64,000 nt of DNA from Inquilinus sp. Marseille-Q2685 (GCF_916619195.1 NZ_CAKAKL010000007.1:310001-374000), one strand, 5' to 3'. Positions 9,166-18,520 are shown, counted from the first letter of the stretch. Notes: generated by a model not told the origin, from the letters alone. Made by a program: numbers and translations.

Positions 9166-9271
9166 CGGAAAGCGTCAAGCGGCTGTCGCTCCCGATCAAG
9201 GTCCGGGCAGCCGCGCGGGCGTAGCCTGACCCGGAGGCCGGTTCGCCGGCGATACGGGGAGGTGGCGGGCG

Positions 9272-10195
9272 ATGGCCCTGCAGACTGACATCAACCGGCG
9301 CGTGATCGTGACCTGCGCCGTCACCGGCGCCGGCGACACGGTGGGCAGGCATCCGGCGATCCCGGTGACGCCGCAGCAGATCGCCGATGCGGCGCTGGAG
9401 GCGGCGAAGGCCGGCGCCACCGTCGCGCATATCCATGTCCGCAACCCCGAGACCGGCAAGCCCAGCCGCGACCCGGCGCTCTACCGCGAGGTGGTGGACC
9501 GCATTCGCTCCAGCGGTGTCGACATCGTCATCAACCTCACCGCCGGCATGGGCGGCGACTTGGTGATCGGCCCCGAGGACAACCCGACCAAGTTCGGCCC
9601 CGACACCGACCTGGTCGGCGGCGTCGCCCGCCTGCCGCATGTCGAGCAGCTGCTGCCGGAGATCTGCACCCTCGACTGCGGCTCGCTGAATTTCGGTGAC
9701 GGCTCGCTGGTCTATGTCTCCACCCCCGACATCCTGCGGAAGCAGGCGAAGCGGATCCAGGAACTGGGCGTGAAACCGGAGCTCGAGATCTTCGACACCG
9801 GCAACCTGTGGTTCGCGCGGAAGATGGTGGAGGAGGGGCTGCTCGACGCGCCGCCGCTGTTCCAGCTGTGCCTCGGCATTCCCTGGGGCACGCCGCCCGA
9901 CCCGCGGATGATGCTGGCGATGCGCGACATGCTGCCGGACGGCGCGGTCTGGGCCGGCTTCGCCATCGGCCGGCTGCAGCTGCCCTTCGTCGCCCAGGCA
10001 GTGCTGCTGGGCGGCCATGTCCGGGTCGGGCTCGAGGACAACCTCTATCTCGACAAGGGCGTCTACGCCTCCAACGGCAGCCTGGTCGAACGGGCGCGGA
10101 CCATCATCGAGGCGATGGGATCGAAGGTGATGACCCCGGCCGAGGCGCGCAGCCATCTCGGCCTCAAGGCGAAGGGGCAGGCCCATGCCGCGTGA
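9272..10195 (+). CDS. BKACE (DUF849) 3-dehydrocarnitine cleavage enzyme
   Basis: The protein has 307 residues and belongs to the beta-keto acid cleavage enzyme family (formerly DUF849), Zn-dependent TIM barrels that transfer acetyl-CoA onto a beta-keto acid. The metal ligands are visible: His53 and His55 in VAHIHVRN and Glu255 in [23 protein letters not shown] is another family stretch. Next to a carnitine dehydrogenase, the expected reaction is 3-dehydrocarnitine plus acetyl-CoA giving betainyl-CoA and acetoacetate. That substrate is inferred from context. GGGGAGGTGG precedes the ATG. The gene overlaps the start of the next one by 11 bp, so the two are translationally coupled. Confidence 0.85.
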   Translation: MALQTDINRRVIVTCAVTGAGDTVGRHPAIPVTPQQIADAALEAAKAGATVAHIHVRNPETGKPSRDPALYREVVDRIRSSGVDIVINLTAGMGGDLVIGPEDNPTKFGPDTDLVGGVARLPHVEQLLPEICTLDCGSLNFGDGSLVYVSTPDILRKQAKRIQELGVKPELEIFDTGNLWFARKMVEEGLLDAPPLFQLCLGIPWGTPPDPRMMLAMRDMLPDGAVWAGFAIGRLQLPFVAQAVLLGGHVRVGLEDNLYLDKGVYASNGSLVERARTIIEAMGSKVMTPAEARSHLGLKAKGQAHAA

Positions 10196-11162
10196 GATCC
10201 GCACCCTCGGCATCGTCGGCGGCGGCGTCATCGGCAGCGGCTGGGCCGCCCGGGCGCTGGCCCGAGGACTGAACGTCGTCGCCTGGGACCCGTCGCCGAC
10301 CGGCGAGCAGGCGCTGCGCGACGCCGTCGCCAATGCCTGGCCGGCGCTGACCCGGATCGGCCTGGCCGAAGGCGCCGACCCGGACCGGCTGGTGGTCCTC
10401 GGCTCCGCCGAGGCGGTCGCGGCCGAAGCCGATTTCGTGCAGGAGAGCGCGCCGGAGCGGATCGAGCTGAAGCGCAGGCTGCACCACGCCATGGCCGAGG
10501 CCGCGCCGGCCGACGTCATCCTCGGCTCCTCCTCCTCCGGCCTGCTGCCCAGCGAGATCCAGGAGGGCGCGCGGCATCCGGAGCGGATCGTCATCGGCCA
10601 CCCGTTCAACCCGGTCTACCTGCTGCCGCTGGTCGAGGTTGTGGGCGGCAAGCAGACGGCGCCGGAGACCATCACGGCGGCCTCGGCCTTCTACGCCTCG
10701 CTCGGCATGAAGCCGCTGCATGTGCGCAACGAGATCGACGGCTACATCGCCGACCGCCTGCTGGAGGCGCTGTGGCGCGAGGCGCTGCACCTGGTCGCCG
10801 ACGGCATCGCCACGACCAGGGAGATCGACGAGGCGATCTGCTTCGGCGCCGGCATCCGCTGGGCCTTCATGGGCACCAACCTGACCTATCACCTGGCCGG
10901 CGGCGAAGGCGGCATGCGGCACATGCTGGAGCAGTTCGGCCCGGCGCTGGAGCTGCCCTGGACCAAGCTGGTGGCGCCGAAGCTGACCGACACGCTGATC
11001 GACCGCATGGTCGAGGGCACGCGCGAGCAGGCCGGCGGCTGGCCGGTGAAGAAGATCGAGCGCTGGCGCGACGAACGCATCATCCGGATCCTTCAGGCGC
11101 TGGAGGCCGCCGACCGCGAGACCGGCCACCCGACCTACGACCCCCGGCCGGGCCAAGCCTGA
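10185..11162 (+). CDS. cdhA: L-carnitine dehydrogenase
   Basis: The protein has 325 residues and belongs to the 3-hydroxyacyl-CoA dehydrogenase superfamily. The N-terminal Rossmann motif is [20 protein letters not shown]. The stretch [20 protein letters not shown] holds the catalytic His, and the helical C-terminal domain includes [13 protein letters not shown], typical of carnitine dehydrogenases rather than fatty-acid enzymes. It would oxidise L-carnitine to 3-dehydrocarnitine with NAD+. Many relatives carry an added thioesterase domain (about 490 residues in total). This one stops at 325, so the betainyl-CoA thioesterase must be encoded elsewhere. The ATG lies inside the end of the BKACE gene. 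A strong hairpin follows the operon. Confidence 0.85.
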   Translation: MPREIRTLGIVGGGVIGSGWAARALARGLNVVAWDPSPTGEQALRDAVANAWPALTRIGLAEGADPDRLVVLGSAEAVAAEADFVQESAPERIELKRRLHHAMAEAAPADVILGSSSSGLLPSEIQEGARHPERIVIGHPFNPVYLLPLVEVVGGKQTAPETITAASAFYASLGMKPLHVRNEIDGYIADRLLEALWREALHLVADGIATTREIDEAICFGAGIRWAFMGTNLTYHLAGGEGGMRHMLEQFGPALELPWTKLVAPKLTDTLIDRMVEGTREQAGGWPVKKIERWRDERIIRILQALEAADRETGHPTYDPRPGQA

Positions 11163-11239
11163 GCCGCAACCCGATCCCCGCGCCCGCGGGGATGGCGCGG
11201 CCGGGACCGATGCGAGCCCCGGCCGCTGTTCGCCTGACT

Positions 11240-11278
11240 CCGCCCGGCCGGATCCTCCCCCGGCCGGGCGGTCTTTCA
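11240..11278 (+). terminator. terminator after the carnitine operon
   Basis: A perfect 12-bp GC stem (CCGCCCGGCCGG at 11240-11251 with CCGGCCGGGCGG at 11260-11271, 8-nt loop) is followed by TCTTTCAT. It lies 77 bp after the carnitine dehydrogenase stop and just before the end of the convergent lipase gene, so it may also limit read-through from the other side. Confidence 0.7.
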
Positions 11279-11285
11279 TCCGGGA

Positions 11286-12404
11286 TCAGCGCAGGCCGGC
11301 CCCCGGCTGCCGCAGCCTGGCGAAGGCCGCCTTCAGCCGCGCCGCGTAAGCCGGGTCGGCCGGCGCGGTGGGCGCCGGCGGCCGGCGCCGGGACACCGCG
11401 GCGGCCGGTGCCGCGGCCGCGATCGCCGCCCGCTGGCGTACGGCCTCGCCCTCAGTCACCGAGGTGCCGCCGAGCAGGGCCATGTAGGTCTTGGTGTCGT
11501 GCTGCTGCAGCACCTCGTCGAGCCAGGGCCCGACCGGGGAGCTCGGGTCGGGCGCCAGCCAGCTGCCCGGCAGCGACTGGCTGTCCGGGATGTCGGTGTA
11601 GGACACGCCGCAATGCAGCAGCCAGAGGTCGTAGCCCAGGACCGCTGTGGCGATCGCGACCGGCGCCAGCAGGCCGGGACCGACATCCTCATAGATCAGC
11701 GGGATCTGGTACAGGTCGGCCATCGCCTTCGGCACGATGTCGAGCGTGTTGCGGTAGCAGGCCGCGGTCGGAAAGGCGCTGCGGAAGGCCTCGGCAAAGG
11801 CCTGGTTGCCGGCGGTCGGCGCCGCGTAGGTCGTGGGCACGATGGACGGGGACAGGCCCTGCTGCCCCAACTGCGACTGCAGCCAGGGCGCCAGAACGGT
11901 GGTGACGCAGCCGCCCAGGCTGTGCCCGGTCACCTGCAGCGGCACCTGCCCGTTGCCGGCGGTGCCGTAGAAGCCGGCCAGGAAAGCGACCAGGGACTGC
12001 CCGCCCGCGGTCATGCCGGAGACCCGGGACAGCGCATCGGCCGTGCCGTCGGCGATCAGCGTGCCGGTCGCGGCCGTCCAGGGCGGCGCCTGCTGGCTGT
12101 CGGCGTCGAGGTCCTGGACGATCTGGTTCCACAGCCCGAGCACAGGCACGTCCCAGTCGGTGCCGCGCACGACGACCGCCAGGGACAGGGTCTGGCCCGA
12201 CGCGCTGCGGACCGCGACATAGGCGAGGTTGCCCCCGGACGGGTCCTGCGCCGGCCCCCAGGCCAGCGACCAGCTGCCGCCGCCCGATGCCGGCCAGGCC
12301 AGCGGAAAGCTGCCGGGGATGGCGGAGGGGTCGAGATAGGAGATCTGGCACAGCTGGAGCAGGCTGATGCTCGCGGCATCAGCCGCGGCAAGTGGAGTGG
12401 GCAT
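11286..12404 (-). CDS. class 3 (Rhizomucor-type) lipase/esterase
   Basis: This 372-residue alpha/beta hydrolase is of the lipase class 3 family. The nucleophile elbow is GHSLGG with Ser162 (counted from the ATG at 12404), and the acid is probably Asp222 in YRNTLDIVPKA, the usual position after the NxxD(P/I)V signature. The His is likely in the C-terminal part near LLHCGVSY. The early VVVRGTDW stretch fits the oxyanion-hole strand. No signal peptide is seen and the N-terminus is rich in Ala. The C-terminal 45 residues are Pro/Ala/Arg-rich and probably disordered. The in-frame TTG 6 bp upstream is less likely than the ATG, which sits 8 nt after GAGGA. It has its own AT-rich upstream region. Confidence 0.8.
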   Translation of the reverse strand: MPTPLAAADAASISLLQLCQISYLDPSAIPGSFPLAWPASGGGSWSLAWGPAQDPSGGNLAYVAVRSASGQTLSLAVVVRGTDWDVPVLGLWNQIVQDLDADSQQAPPWTAATGTLIADGTADALSRVSGMTAGGQSLVAFLAGFYGTAGNGQVPLQVTGHSLGGCVTTVLAPWLQSQLGQQGLSPSIVPTTYAAPTAGNQAFAEAFRSAFPTAACYRNTLDIVPKAMADLYQIPLIYEDVGPGLLAPVAIATAVLGYDLWLLHCGVSYTDIPDSQSLPGSWLAPDPSSPVGPWLDEVLQQHDTKTYMALLGGTSVTEGEAVRQRAAIAAAAPAAAVSRRRPPAPTAPADPAYAARLKAAFARLRQPGAGLR

Positions 12405-12451
12405 GATCAATTCCTCGAATTAATAATAAAATTCAGCAATCAGACAATATT

Positions 12452-12457
12452 ATTATA
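12452..12457 (-). promoter_or_regulatory. candidate -10 element of the lipase gene
   Basis: The 76-bp gap between the DMT transporter stop and the lipase ATG is unusually AT-rich. On the minus strand it contains a perfect TATAAT, 48 bp before the ATG. I do not find a convincing -35 at 17 bp, so the promoter assignment is tentative. Confidence 0.4.
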
Positions 12458-12480
12458 GCGGAAGAACAATATCCGGAAAG

Positions 12481-13455
12481 CTATTTCACATGCGCCCGCA
12501 GGGTCCGGCCGCGGACGCGCTCGCGGTGCATGATATAGAGGCTGGAGGCGATGACGATGCCGGCGCCGAGCACGACGAACGGGTCGATGGCATTGCCGAA
12601 GAACAGGCTGCCATAGGCCAGCGCCCAGACGATCATGGTGTACTGCATCGGCGCGATGGTGCTGGCCGGCGCCAGCGACAGCGCCCGCACCACCAGGAAC
12701 TGGGCCGACCCCATCAGCAGGCCGGCGGCGCCGACGCGCAGCAGGTCGAACCAGCTGGGCAGCTTGAACACGAACAGCGCGACCGGCAGGCTGGTCACCA
12801 GCAGCCCCAGCATCACCGCCGTCACCATCACCGCGCGCTGCTCGTCGCGGCTGATCCTGCGCATGATCAGCACCACCCCGGCGCCGGTGAAGACCGAGCC
12901 GAGGGCCGAGAGATGGCCCAGCGTCAGCGTCTCGAAGCCGGGCCGCACCATCACCAGGATGCCGAGGAACCCCACCACCACGGCGGCCCAGCGATGGGCA
13001 CGCACCTGCTCGCCCAGGATCGGGATCGACAGGATCGTCACCACCATCGGGGTGCAGAAGGCGATGGCGTAGACATCGGCCAGCGGCAGGGCGGAGAAGG
13101 CGTAGAAGCCGAAGATCGTGCCGATCCCGGCCAAGAGGCCGCGCAGCACGATCAGCCGCGGATGCGCCGCCCGCATCCGGCCCAGCCCGCCGTCGCGCCG
13201 CAGCATGATCAGGATCGGGATGCAGGCGAAGGCGACCTGCATCGGGATGATCTGGAAGATCGAGTAGCTGGCCGTCAGCCCCTTCACCAGCGCGTCGCTG
13301 GACGCGAACATCAGATTGGCGAAGAGGGAGCAGAGCACGCCGAGCAGCGGCGTCTCGGCGCCGGAGGAGGGGAGGGGCGTCGCGGCGGGAGGCGCCGTGG
13401 CCGCACGCACAGGGGCCATCGGGACAGTCTCGTCGCCGCGCCGCCAGAGTCGCAT
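12481..13455 (-). CDS. DMT-superfamily (EamA) permease
   Basis: This integral inner-membrane protein has 324 residues and the ten hydrophobic segments of an EamA-repeat drug/metabolite transporter. The first half holds LLGVLCSLFANLMFASSDALVKGL and FAFCTPMVVTILSIPILGE, and the second half repeats the pattern (FLVVRALSLAPASTIAPM, then GNAIDPFVVLGAGIVIASSLY). Exporters of this type move amino acids, nucleosides or other metabolites. The substrate cannot be read. The N-terminal 45 residues are Pro/Ala-rich and cytoplasmic, and an internal Met (residue 13) is an alternative start. It precedes the lipase on the same strand and is divergent from the sugar ABC operon, which is 315 bp away. Confidence 0.85.
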   Translation of the reverse strand: MRLWRRGDETVPMAPVRAATAPPAATPLPSSGAETPLLGVLCSLFANLMFASSDALVKGLTASYSIFQIIPMQVAFACIPILIMLRRDGGLGRMRAAHPRLIVLRGLLAGIGTIFGFYAFSALPLADVYAIAFCTPMVVTILSIPILGEQVRAHRWAAVVVGFLGILVMVRPGFETLTLGHLSALGSVFTGAGVVLIMRRISRDEQRAVMVTAVMLGLLVTSLPVALFVFKLPSWFDLLRVGAAGLLMGSAQFLVVRALSLAPASTIAPMQYTMIVWALAYGSLFFGNAIDPFVVLGAGIVIASSLYIMHRERVRGRTLRAHVK

Positions 13456-13592
13456 GGTCGTCTCGATCCCCTCCGGGGCGGCGGGCTGCCCGTCCTGCCC
13501 CGATGGTCAGACATACGCCTGTGGCCGGAAAACGGGTGGCGAAAGCCGGAAGGGCTGGCATGCGCGCCGGGCGGCCGTCGCGGCCTCGGTCG

Positions 13593-13608
13593 TGGAAACG
13601 TTTTAACA
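13593..13608. promoter_or_regulatory. candidate LacI-type operator upstream of the sugar ABC operon
   Basis: TGGAAACGTTTTAACA has the central AAACGTTT palindrome centred on CG that LacI-family repressors use. It is a weaker relative of the sites at 13672 and 20325. It lies 163 bp before the ATPase start, in the divergent region shared with the DMT transporter. Confidence 0.4.
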
Positions 13609-13671
13609 GAGTCGACCCGCAGTGATCCTGCAGGCCGGCGGAACGCATGTTCCGGAATGTCGCTCCACGGA

Positions 13672-13685
13672 TGTTGACGTTCACA
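13672..13685. promoter_or_regulatory. LacI-type operator of the sugar ABC operon
   Basis: TGTTGACGTTCACA is an imperfect palindrome centred on CG (5 of 7 pairs match) and differs at one base from the site upstream of lacI at 20325-20338. The TTGACG inside it could be a -35 element, so a bound repressor would block transcription of the transporter. The rest of the 13456-13770 gap holds no gene that I can support. Confidence 0.65.
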
Positions 13686-13770
13686 CGGATTCATCCAAAC
13701 ATGGTCAACGGTCTGATGAATAGGCGCCGGCGCGGGGCATCCCCGGGCGAAGAGCGCCGAGGGGAGGGAT

Positions 13771-15309
13771 GTGAGCGTCCGGGAAACCGCCTCGTCCGAA
13801 CTGTCCGCGCCGGCCGTGATCGCCGCGGAGGGGATCTCGAAATCCTTCGCCGGGGTCGAGGTGCTGCGCGGCATCGACCTGGCCCTGGCCGGCGGCGAGA
13901 TCCATGCGCTCCTGGGCGAGAACGGCGCCGGCAAGTCGACCTTCGCCCGCATCCTCGCCGGGGTGCACCGGCCGAGCGCCGGACGCCTGCTGCTGCAGGG
14001 ACGGCATGTGGAGATCGGCTCGCCGCTCGAGGCGCAGCGCCTGGGCATCACCCTGATCCATCAGGAGCCGATCTCCTTCCCGCATCTCTCGGTGGCGGAG
14101 AACCTGTTCATCGGCGGAGCCGACGGCGGGCCCTTCAGCCGGGTGCGCTGGCGCGGCATGGCGGCCGCGGCCCGGCGCCTGATGGACGATCTCGGCGTCG
14201 CCATCGACGTGACGCGGCCGACCGGCGGCCTCTCGATCGCCGACCAGCAGATGGTCGAGATCGCCCGCGCGCTGGCCGCCGACAGCCGGCTGATCCTGAT
14301 GGACGAGCCGACGGCGCCCCTGACCCCGCGCGAGGTCGAGACCCTGTTCGCCATCGTCCGCCGGCTGCGCGACGAAGGCCGCGCCGTGGTCTTCATCAGC
14401 CACCGGCTGGAGGAGGTGCGGGCGCTGTGCGACCGGGTCACCATCTTCCGCGACGGCGAGCGGGTGGCGACCGCGCCGGCCGCCGACCTGCCGGATGGCG
14501 AGATCATCCGGCTGATGATCGGCCGGCCGCTCAAGGCCTTCCTGCACAAGGAGAAGGCGGCGATCGGCGAGACGGCGCTGGAGGTCGAGGGGCTGGGCCG
14601 CGCCGGCCGCTTCGCCGATATCGGCTTCACGCTGAGGCGCGGCGAGGTGCTGGGCATGGCCGGTCTGGTCGGCGCCGGCCGCACCGACGTGGCCCGGGCG
14701 CTGTTCGGCATCGCCCCGGCCGATCGCGGCCGGATCCGGGTGAAGGGGCGGGAGGTGGCGATCGCCGACCCGGCCCGGGCGATCGGCCTCGGCCTCGCCT
14801 ATGTGCCGGAGGACCGGGCGGCCGCCGGCATCTTCCGGTCGCTGCCGGTCGACCAGAACATCACCGCCGCGGCTCCCCGGCGGATCGCGCGGCGCGGCGT
14901 GATCAGCCCCGCGGCGGAGCGGGCGGCGGCGCGCGGCGCGATCGAGAGGCTGCGCATCCGCCTGGCCTCGCCGCGCCAGCCGATCGGCGAGCTGTCCGGC
15001 GGCAACCAGCAGAAGGCGATCCTGGCGCGCTGGCTGATGACCGACCCGGAGATCCTGATCCTCGACGAGCCGACGCGCGGCATCGACATCGGCGTGAAGG
15101 CGGAGTTCTACGACATGATCAACGCGCTGGCGGCGGACGGGCGGGCGATCCTCCTGATCTCGTCGGAGCTGCCGGAGCTGCTGACCCTCAGCGACCGCAT
15201 CCTGGTGATGTCCGAGGGCCGGCTGACCGCGGAGTTCAGCCGCGCCGAGGCGACCCAGGAGGCGATCATGGCCGCCGCCGTGCCCCGCCGCCGGGCGGAG
15301 GGGGCGTGA
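13771..15309 (+). CDS. sugar ABC importer, double ATPase (RbsA/RhaT type)
   Basis: The protein has 512 residues with two fused nucleotide-binding domains, the layout of RbsA/MglA/RhaT-type carbohydrate importers. Domain 1 has Walker A GENGAGKST, the signature-region LSIADQQMVEIARAL and Walker B LILMDEPTAPLT. Domain 2 has the normal family variation of a degenerate Walker A (GLVGAGRTDVARALFG) but a full LSGGNQQKAILARWL and LILDEPTRGIDIG. It energises import through the two permeases downstream. The start is GTG at 13771, right after GGGGAGGGAT. LacI-type operators lie upstream. A palindromic repeat separates it from the first permease gene, which could lower expression of the downstream genes. 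Confidence 0.9.
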   Translation: MSVRETASSELSAPAVIAAEGISKSFAGVEVLRGIDLALAGGEIHALLGENGAGKSTFARILAGVHRPSAGRLLLQGRHVEIGSPLEAQRLGITLIHQEPISFPHLSVAENLFIGGADGGPFSRVRWRGMAAAARRLMDDLGVAIDVTRPTGGLSIADQQMVEIARALAADSRLILMDEPTAPLTPREVETLFAIVRRLRDEGRAVVFISHRLEEVRALCDRVTIFRDGERVATAPAADLPDGEIIRLMIGRPLKAFLHKEKAAIGETALEVEGLGRAGRFADIGFTLRRGEVLGMAGLVGAGRTDVARALFGIAPADRGRIRVKGREVAIADPARAIGLGLAYVPEDRAAAGIFRSLPVDQNITAAAPRRIARRGVISPAAERAAARGAIERLRIRLASPRQPIGELSGGNQQKAILARWLMTDPEILILDEPTRGIDIGVKAEFYDMINALAADGRAILLISSELPELLTLSDRILVMSEGRLTAEFSRAEATQEAIMAAAVPRRRAEGA

Positions 15310-15372
15310 TGCAGCTCTTCCCTGTCCTGTTCCGCTCTCCCCCTTACCCTCCCGTCGCCTGCGGCGCCGGGT

Positions 15373-15466
15373 CCCTCCCTCTCCCCAAGGAGAGGGGAGG
15401 GAGGCGCCGGCACGACACCTCTCCTTGGGGAGAGGTCGAAATCGCGCAGCGATTTCGGGTGAGGGG
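15373..15466. repeat. composite palindromic repeat, copy A
   Basis: This lies in the 214-bp gap between the ATPase and permease genes. It contains two facing hairpins, CCTCTCCCC-AAGG-AGAGGGG at 15377-15397 and CCTCTCC-TTGG-GGAGAGG at 15418-15435. The second continues with TCG, a second hairpin (AAATCGCGCAGCGATTT) and GGGTGAGGGG. The order hairpin-TCG-hairpin-GGGTGAGGGG is the same as in the copies near 36.8 and 41.9 kb. Confidence 0.75.
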
Positions 15467-15523
15467 GTGGCTCCGCCCTATCCCGTTTGAGCCGCCCGCT
15501 CCCGCCAGGGTGGAGGCTCCCCG

Positions 15524-16501
15524 ATGACCCGCCTCCTCGCCGCGCGGGAGGCCGGTATCGTGGTGATGCTGGTGCTGTTCTACGCCGCGGTCGGTGCGAT
15601 CGAGCCGCGCTTCCTGACCTGGGAGACGTTCCGCATCGTGCTCCTGGCCATCCCGCTGATCCTGGTCGCGGCGATGGGGCAGATGATGGTGATCCTGGCC
15701 CGCCACGTCGATCTCTCGATCGGCTCGGTGCTCGGCTTCGCCGCCATCGCCGTCGGCATGATCTTCCGCGACGTCCCGGACTTCCCGATCTGGCTCGGCT
15801 TCCTCCTGGCGGTCGCGATCGGCGCAGGGCTCGGCCTGGTCAACGGCCTGGTCGTCACCCTGTTCGGGCTGCCGTCGATCATCGTCACCCTCGGCACGAT
15901 GAGCCTGTTCCGCGGGCTGGTCTTCATCCTGTCCGGCGGCCGGCAGGTCGACCCGAACCACATCCCGCCGGACCTGATCCGCATGGCCCAGACCTCGCCG
16001 GTCGGCGTCCCCTGGATCGTGCTGATCGCCCTGGCCGTGGCCATCGCCACCCATCTGGCGCTGCGCCATCTGCGCGTCGGGCGCGAGATCTACGCCATCG
16101 GCTCGAACCCGCCGGCGGCGCGGCTGCGCGGCATCCGGGTGGTGCCGGTGACGCTCGCCGTCTTCGCCCTGTCCGGCGCCTGCGCCGGCCTCGCCGGCCT
16201 GCTCTACGCCTCCCGCTTCGGCTATGTGAACCCCGGCATCACCGGCGTCGGCTTCGAGCTGACGGTGATCGCCGCCGTGGTCATCGGCGGGGTCAGCATC
16301 AACGGCGGCACCGGCAGCGTCGCCGGCACCGCGCTCGGCGTGCTGCTGCTCGGCTCGGTCACCGTGGCGCTGCCGATCCTCGGCATCTCCGGCTTCTGGC
16401 AGAACGCGATCTACGGCGCCATCATCATCCTGGCGCTGGTGATCGACCGCTCGGTGCGCGAAGGCGGCTTCGCCCATCTCTGGCGCCGGGGGCCGGCATG
16501 A
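15524..16501 (+). CDS. sugar ABC importer permease 1 (RbsC-like)
   Basis: This inner-membrane permease has 325 residues of the BPD_transp_2 family used by ribose-, rhamnose- and AI-2-type importers. About eight to ten hydrophobic helices are visible. The family core reads GQMMVILARHVDLSIGSVLG and FGLPSIIVTLGTMSLFRGL, and EIYAIGSNPPAARLRGIRV is the loop that contacts the ATPase. AVVIGGVSINGGTGSVAGT is the last conserved block. It pairs with the different permease encoded next, giving a heterodimer as in RhaPQ or LsrCD. Its stop overlaps the next ATG (ATGA), so the two are translated together. Confidence 0.9.
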   Translation: MTRLLAAREAGIVVMLVLFYAAVGAIEPRFLTWETFRIVLLAIPLILVAAMGQMMVILARHVDLSIGSVLGFAAIAVGMIFRDVPDFPIWLGFLLAVAIGAGLGLVNGLVVTLFGLPSIIVTLGTMSLFRGLVFILSGGRQVDPNHIPPDLIRMAQTSPVGVPWIVLIALAVAIATHLALRHLRVGREIYAIGSNPPAARLRGIRVVPVTLAVFALSGACAGLAGLLYASRFGYVNPGITGVGFELTVIAAVVIGGVSINGGTGSVAGTALGVLLLGSVTVALPILGISGFWQNAIYGAIIILALVIDRSVREGGFAHLWRRGPA

Positions 16502-17472
16502 CGGTGCTGCCGATGGAACGACCCGCCTTCTCCTGGCGCCGCGCTTTGCTGCGGCCGGAGACGATGACCTTCCTGCTGCTGGTCGCGGCCGCCATAGCCG
16601 GCACGCAGCTGTCGCCGTTCTTCGCCGATCTCGGCTTCGTGCTGGAGAGCGCGACCTATTCGATCGAGTTCGGCATCGTCGCCCTGGTCCTGACCATGAT
16701 CGTGGTCTCGGGCGAGATCGACCTGTCGGTGGCGGCGATGATGGCGCTGTCCACCTGCCTGTTCGCGCTGGCCGCCAAGGCCGGGCTGCCGATGCCGGCG
16801 GCCATGGGCCTCGGCGTGCTGGCCGGGGCGGCGATGGGCGGAATCAACGCGCTGCTCGTCACCTGGCTGCGCCTGCCCTCGATCATCGTCACCATCGGCA
16901 CCATGACGCTGTATCGCGGCATCGCCCAGATCTTCGCCGGCGACCGCTCGATCGGCGGCTTCCCGGCCTGGTTCGTCGGCATCGACTTCGTCGAGATCGG
17001 CATCGTGCCGGTGCCGGTGCTGGTCTTCCTGGTGCTGGCGCTGCTGCTCGGCCTCTTGCTCGGCCGCACCGTGTTCGGCCGGCAGATCTACCAGATCGGC
17101 ACCAGCGAGACCGCGGCGCGGCACGCCGGGATCCGGGTCGACCGCATCAAGACCCTGCTGTTCGTCGCCTCCGGCGTGGTCTCGGCCCTGGCCGGGCAGA
17201 TGATGGCCTCGCGCCTCGGCTCCGTCCGCTACGACCTGGCCGCGGGGGGAGAGCTGCAGATGGTGCTGATCGTGATGCTGGGCGGCACCTCGATTTTCGG
17301 CGGCCGCGGCACCATCGCCGGCACCTTCCTGGCCCTGTGGCTGCTGGTGATCATCCAGACCGGCATGACCGTGGCCAACATCGCGATCGAGGCGCAGCTG
17401 ACCGTTCTGGGCCTGCTGCTGATCCTGTCGATCGTCGCCTCGAACGCCATCACCGCCGCCCGAAGACGCTGA
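16498..17472 (+). CDS. sugar ABC importer permease 2 (RbsC-like)
   Basis: The second permease has 324 residues and belongs to the same family as its neighbour but is clearly diverged. Conserved blocks are EIDLSVAAMMALSTCLFAL, LRLPSIIVTIGTMTLYRGI, the ATPase-contact loop QIYQIGTSETAARHAGIRVD and MLGGTSIFGGRGTIAGT. Two distinct permeases with one double ATPase is the arrangement of rhamnose and AI-2 importers, not of ribose importers, which use one permease gene. The ATG at 16498 overlaps the previous stop by 4 bp. The binding-protein gene starts 23 bp after its stop. Confidence 0.9.
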   Translation: MTVLPMERPAFSWRRALLRPETMTFLLLVAAAIAGTQLSPFFADLGFVLESATYSIEFGIVALVLTMIVVSGEIDLSVAAMMALSTCLFALAAKAGLPMPAAMGLGVLAGAAMGGINALLVTWLRLPSIIVTIGTMTLYRGIAQIFAGDRSIGGFPAWFVGIDFVEIGIVPVPVLVFLVLALLLGLLLGRTVFGRQIYQIGTSETAARHAGIRVDRIKTLLFVASGVVSALAGQMMASRLGSVRYDLAAGGELQMVLIVMLGGTSIFGGRGTIAGTFLALWLLVIIQTGMTVANIAIEAQLTVLGLLLILSIVASNAITAARRR

Positions 17473-17495
17473 CAAAGCCGAACAAGGAGGAAACC

Positions 17496-18497
17496 ATGCC
17501 CCGGACCAAGCTTCTCACCGCGCTGGCGGTCGCCGCCGGCCTGTTCGCCGGCTCCGCCCTCGCGGCCGACCCGGTCAAGATCGTGTACATCCCGAAGAAC
17601 ACCGGGAACCCCTATTTCGACAGCATCATCAAAGGGTTCGAGGACGGCTGCAAGGAGCTGGGCTGCGAGTTCACCACGGTCGCCCCGGCGACGCCGGAGG
17701 CGACCTCGCAGATCCCCTTCGTCACCGCCCAGATCCAGCGCGGCGTCAACGTCATCGCCATCTCGCCGAACAGCCCGGACGCGCTGAACCAGATCTTCGA
17801 CCGCGCCCGGTCGCGCGGCGTGAAGATCCTGGTGGTCAACTCCGACGTGCCGGGCAACGAGGCGCATCGCGACGCCGCCATCCTGCCGGTCGACTTCTCG
17901 CAGACCGGCGCGGCCCAGGTCGAGCTGATGGGCTCGCTGATCGGCTACAAGGGCGAGGTCGCGATCCTCTCCGCCACCACCGACGCGCCGGACCAGAACG
18001 TCTGGATCGCCGACATGAAGAAGGTCCTTGAGACCAATCCCAAGTACAAGGACATGAAGCTGGTCACCATCGCCTATGGCGACGACGACCCGCAGAAGAG
18101 CACGACCGAGACCGAGGCCCTCCTGGCCAACTACCCGAACCTGGCCGGCATCATCTCGCCGACCACGGTCGGCGTCGCCGCCGCGGCCCAGGTGGTGGAG
18201 ACGGCGGGGAAGGCCGACAAGGTGAAGGTCACCGGCCTCGGCACCCCGAACCAGATGCGCCGCTTCATCGAGAACGGCACGGTCACGGCCTTCCAGCTGT
18301 GGAGCCCCTACAACGAGGGCTGGCTGGCCTCCCACCTCGCGGTCGGGGTGCTGGGCGGCAAGATCGATCTGAAGCCGGGCTCGAGCTTCGAGGTGCCGAA
18401 GCTGGGCACGATCAAGATCGGCGACAACAACCAGATCCTGACGCAGTCCCAGCCGACCACCTTCGACAAGAGCAACATCGGCCAGTTTAACTTCTGA
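17496..18497 (+). CDS. periplasmic sugar-binding protein (RhaS/LsrB type)
   Basis: The protein has 333 residues with a clear signal peptide (MPRTKLLTALAVAAGLFAG, cleavage after ALA near residue 23). The mature protein is a type 1 periplasmic-binding fold. VKIVYIPKNTGNPYFDSI opens the first lobe, and GVNVIAISPNSPDALNQIF, DAPDQNVWIADMK and GLGTPNQMRRFIENGTV match the pattern of the LsrB/RhaS group. It delivers the ligand to the two permeases. The ligand is unknown. The group binds rhamnose, AI-2 and related five- or six-carbon compounds. AAGGAGG precedes the ATG. It is the last gene of the importer operon and is followed by a 78-bp dyad that may help end transcription. Confidence 0.88.
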   Translation: MPRTKLLTALAVAAGLFAGSALAADPVKIVYIPKNTGNPYFDSIIKGFEDGCKELGCEFTTVAPATPEATSQIPFVTAQIQRGVNVIAISPNSPDALNQIFDRARSRGVKILVVNSDVPGNEAHRDAAILPVDFSQTGAAQVELMGSLIGYKGEVAILSATTDAPDQNVWIADMKKVLETNPKYKDMKLVTIAYGDDDPQKSTTETEALLANYPNLAGIISPTTVGVAAAAQVVETAGKADKVKVTGLGTPNQMRRFIENGTVTAFQLWSPYNEGWLASHLAVGVLGGKIDLKPGSSFEVPKLGTIKIGDNNQILTQSQPTTFDKSNIGQFNF

Positions 18498-18520
18498 GGC
18501 GTCGTCCGATTCCCACCCAT

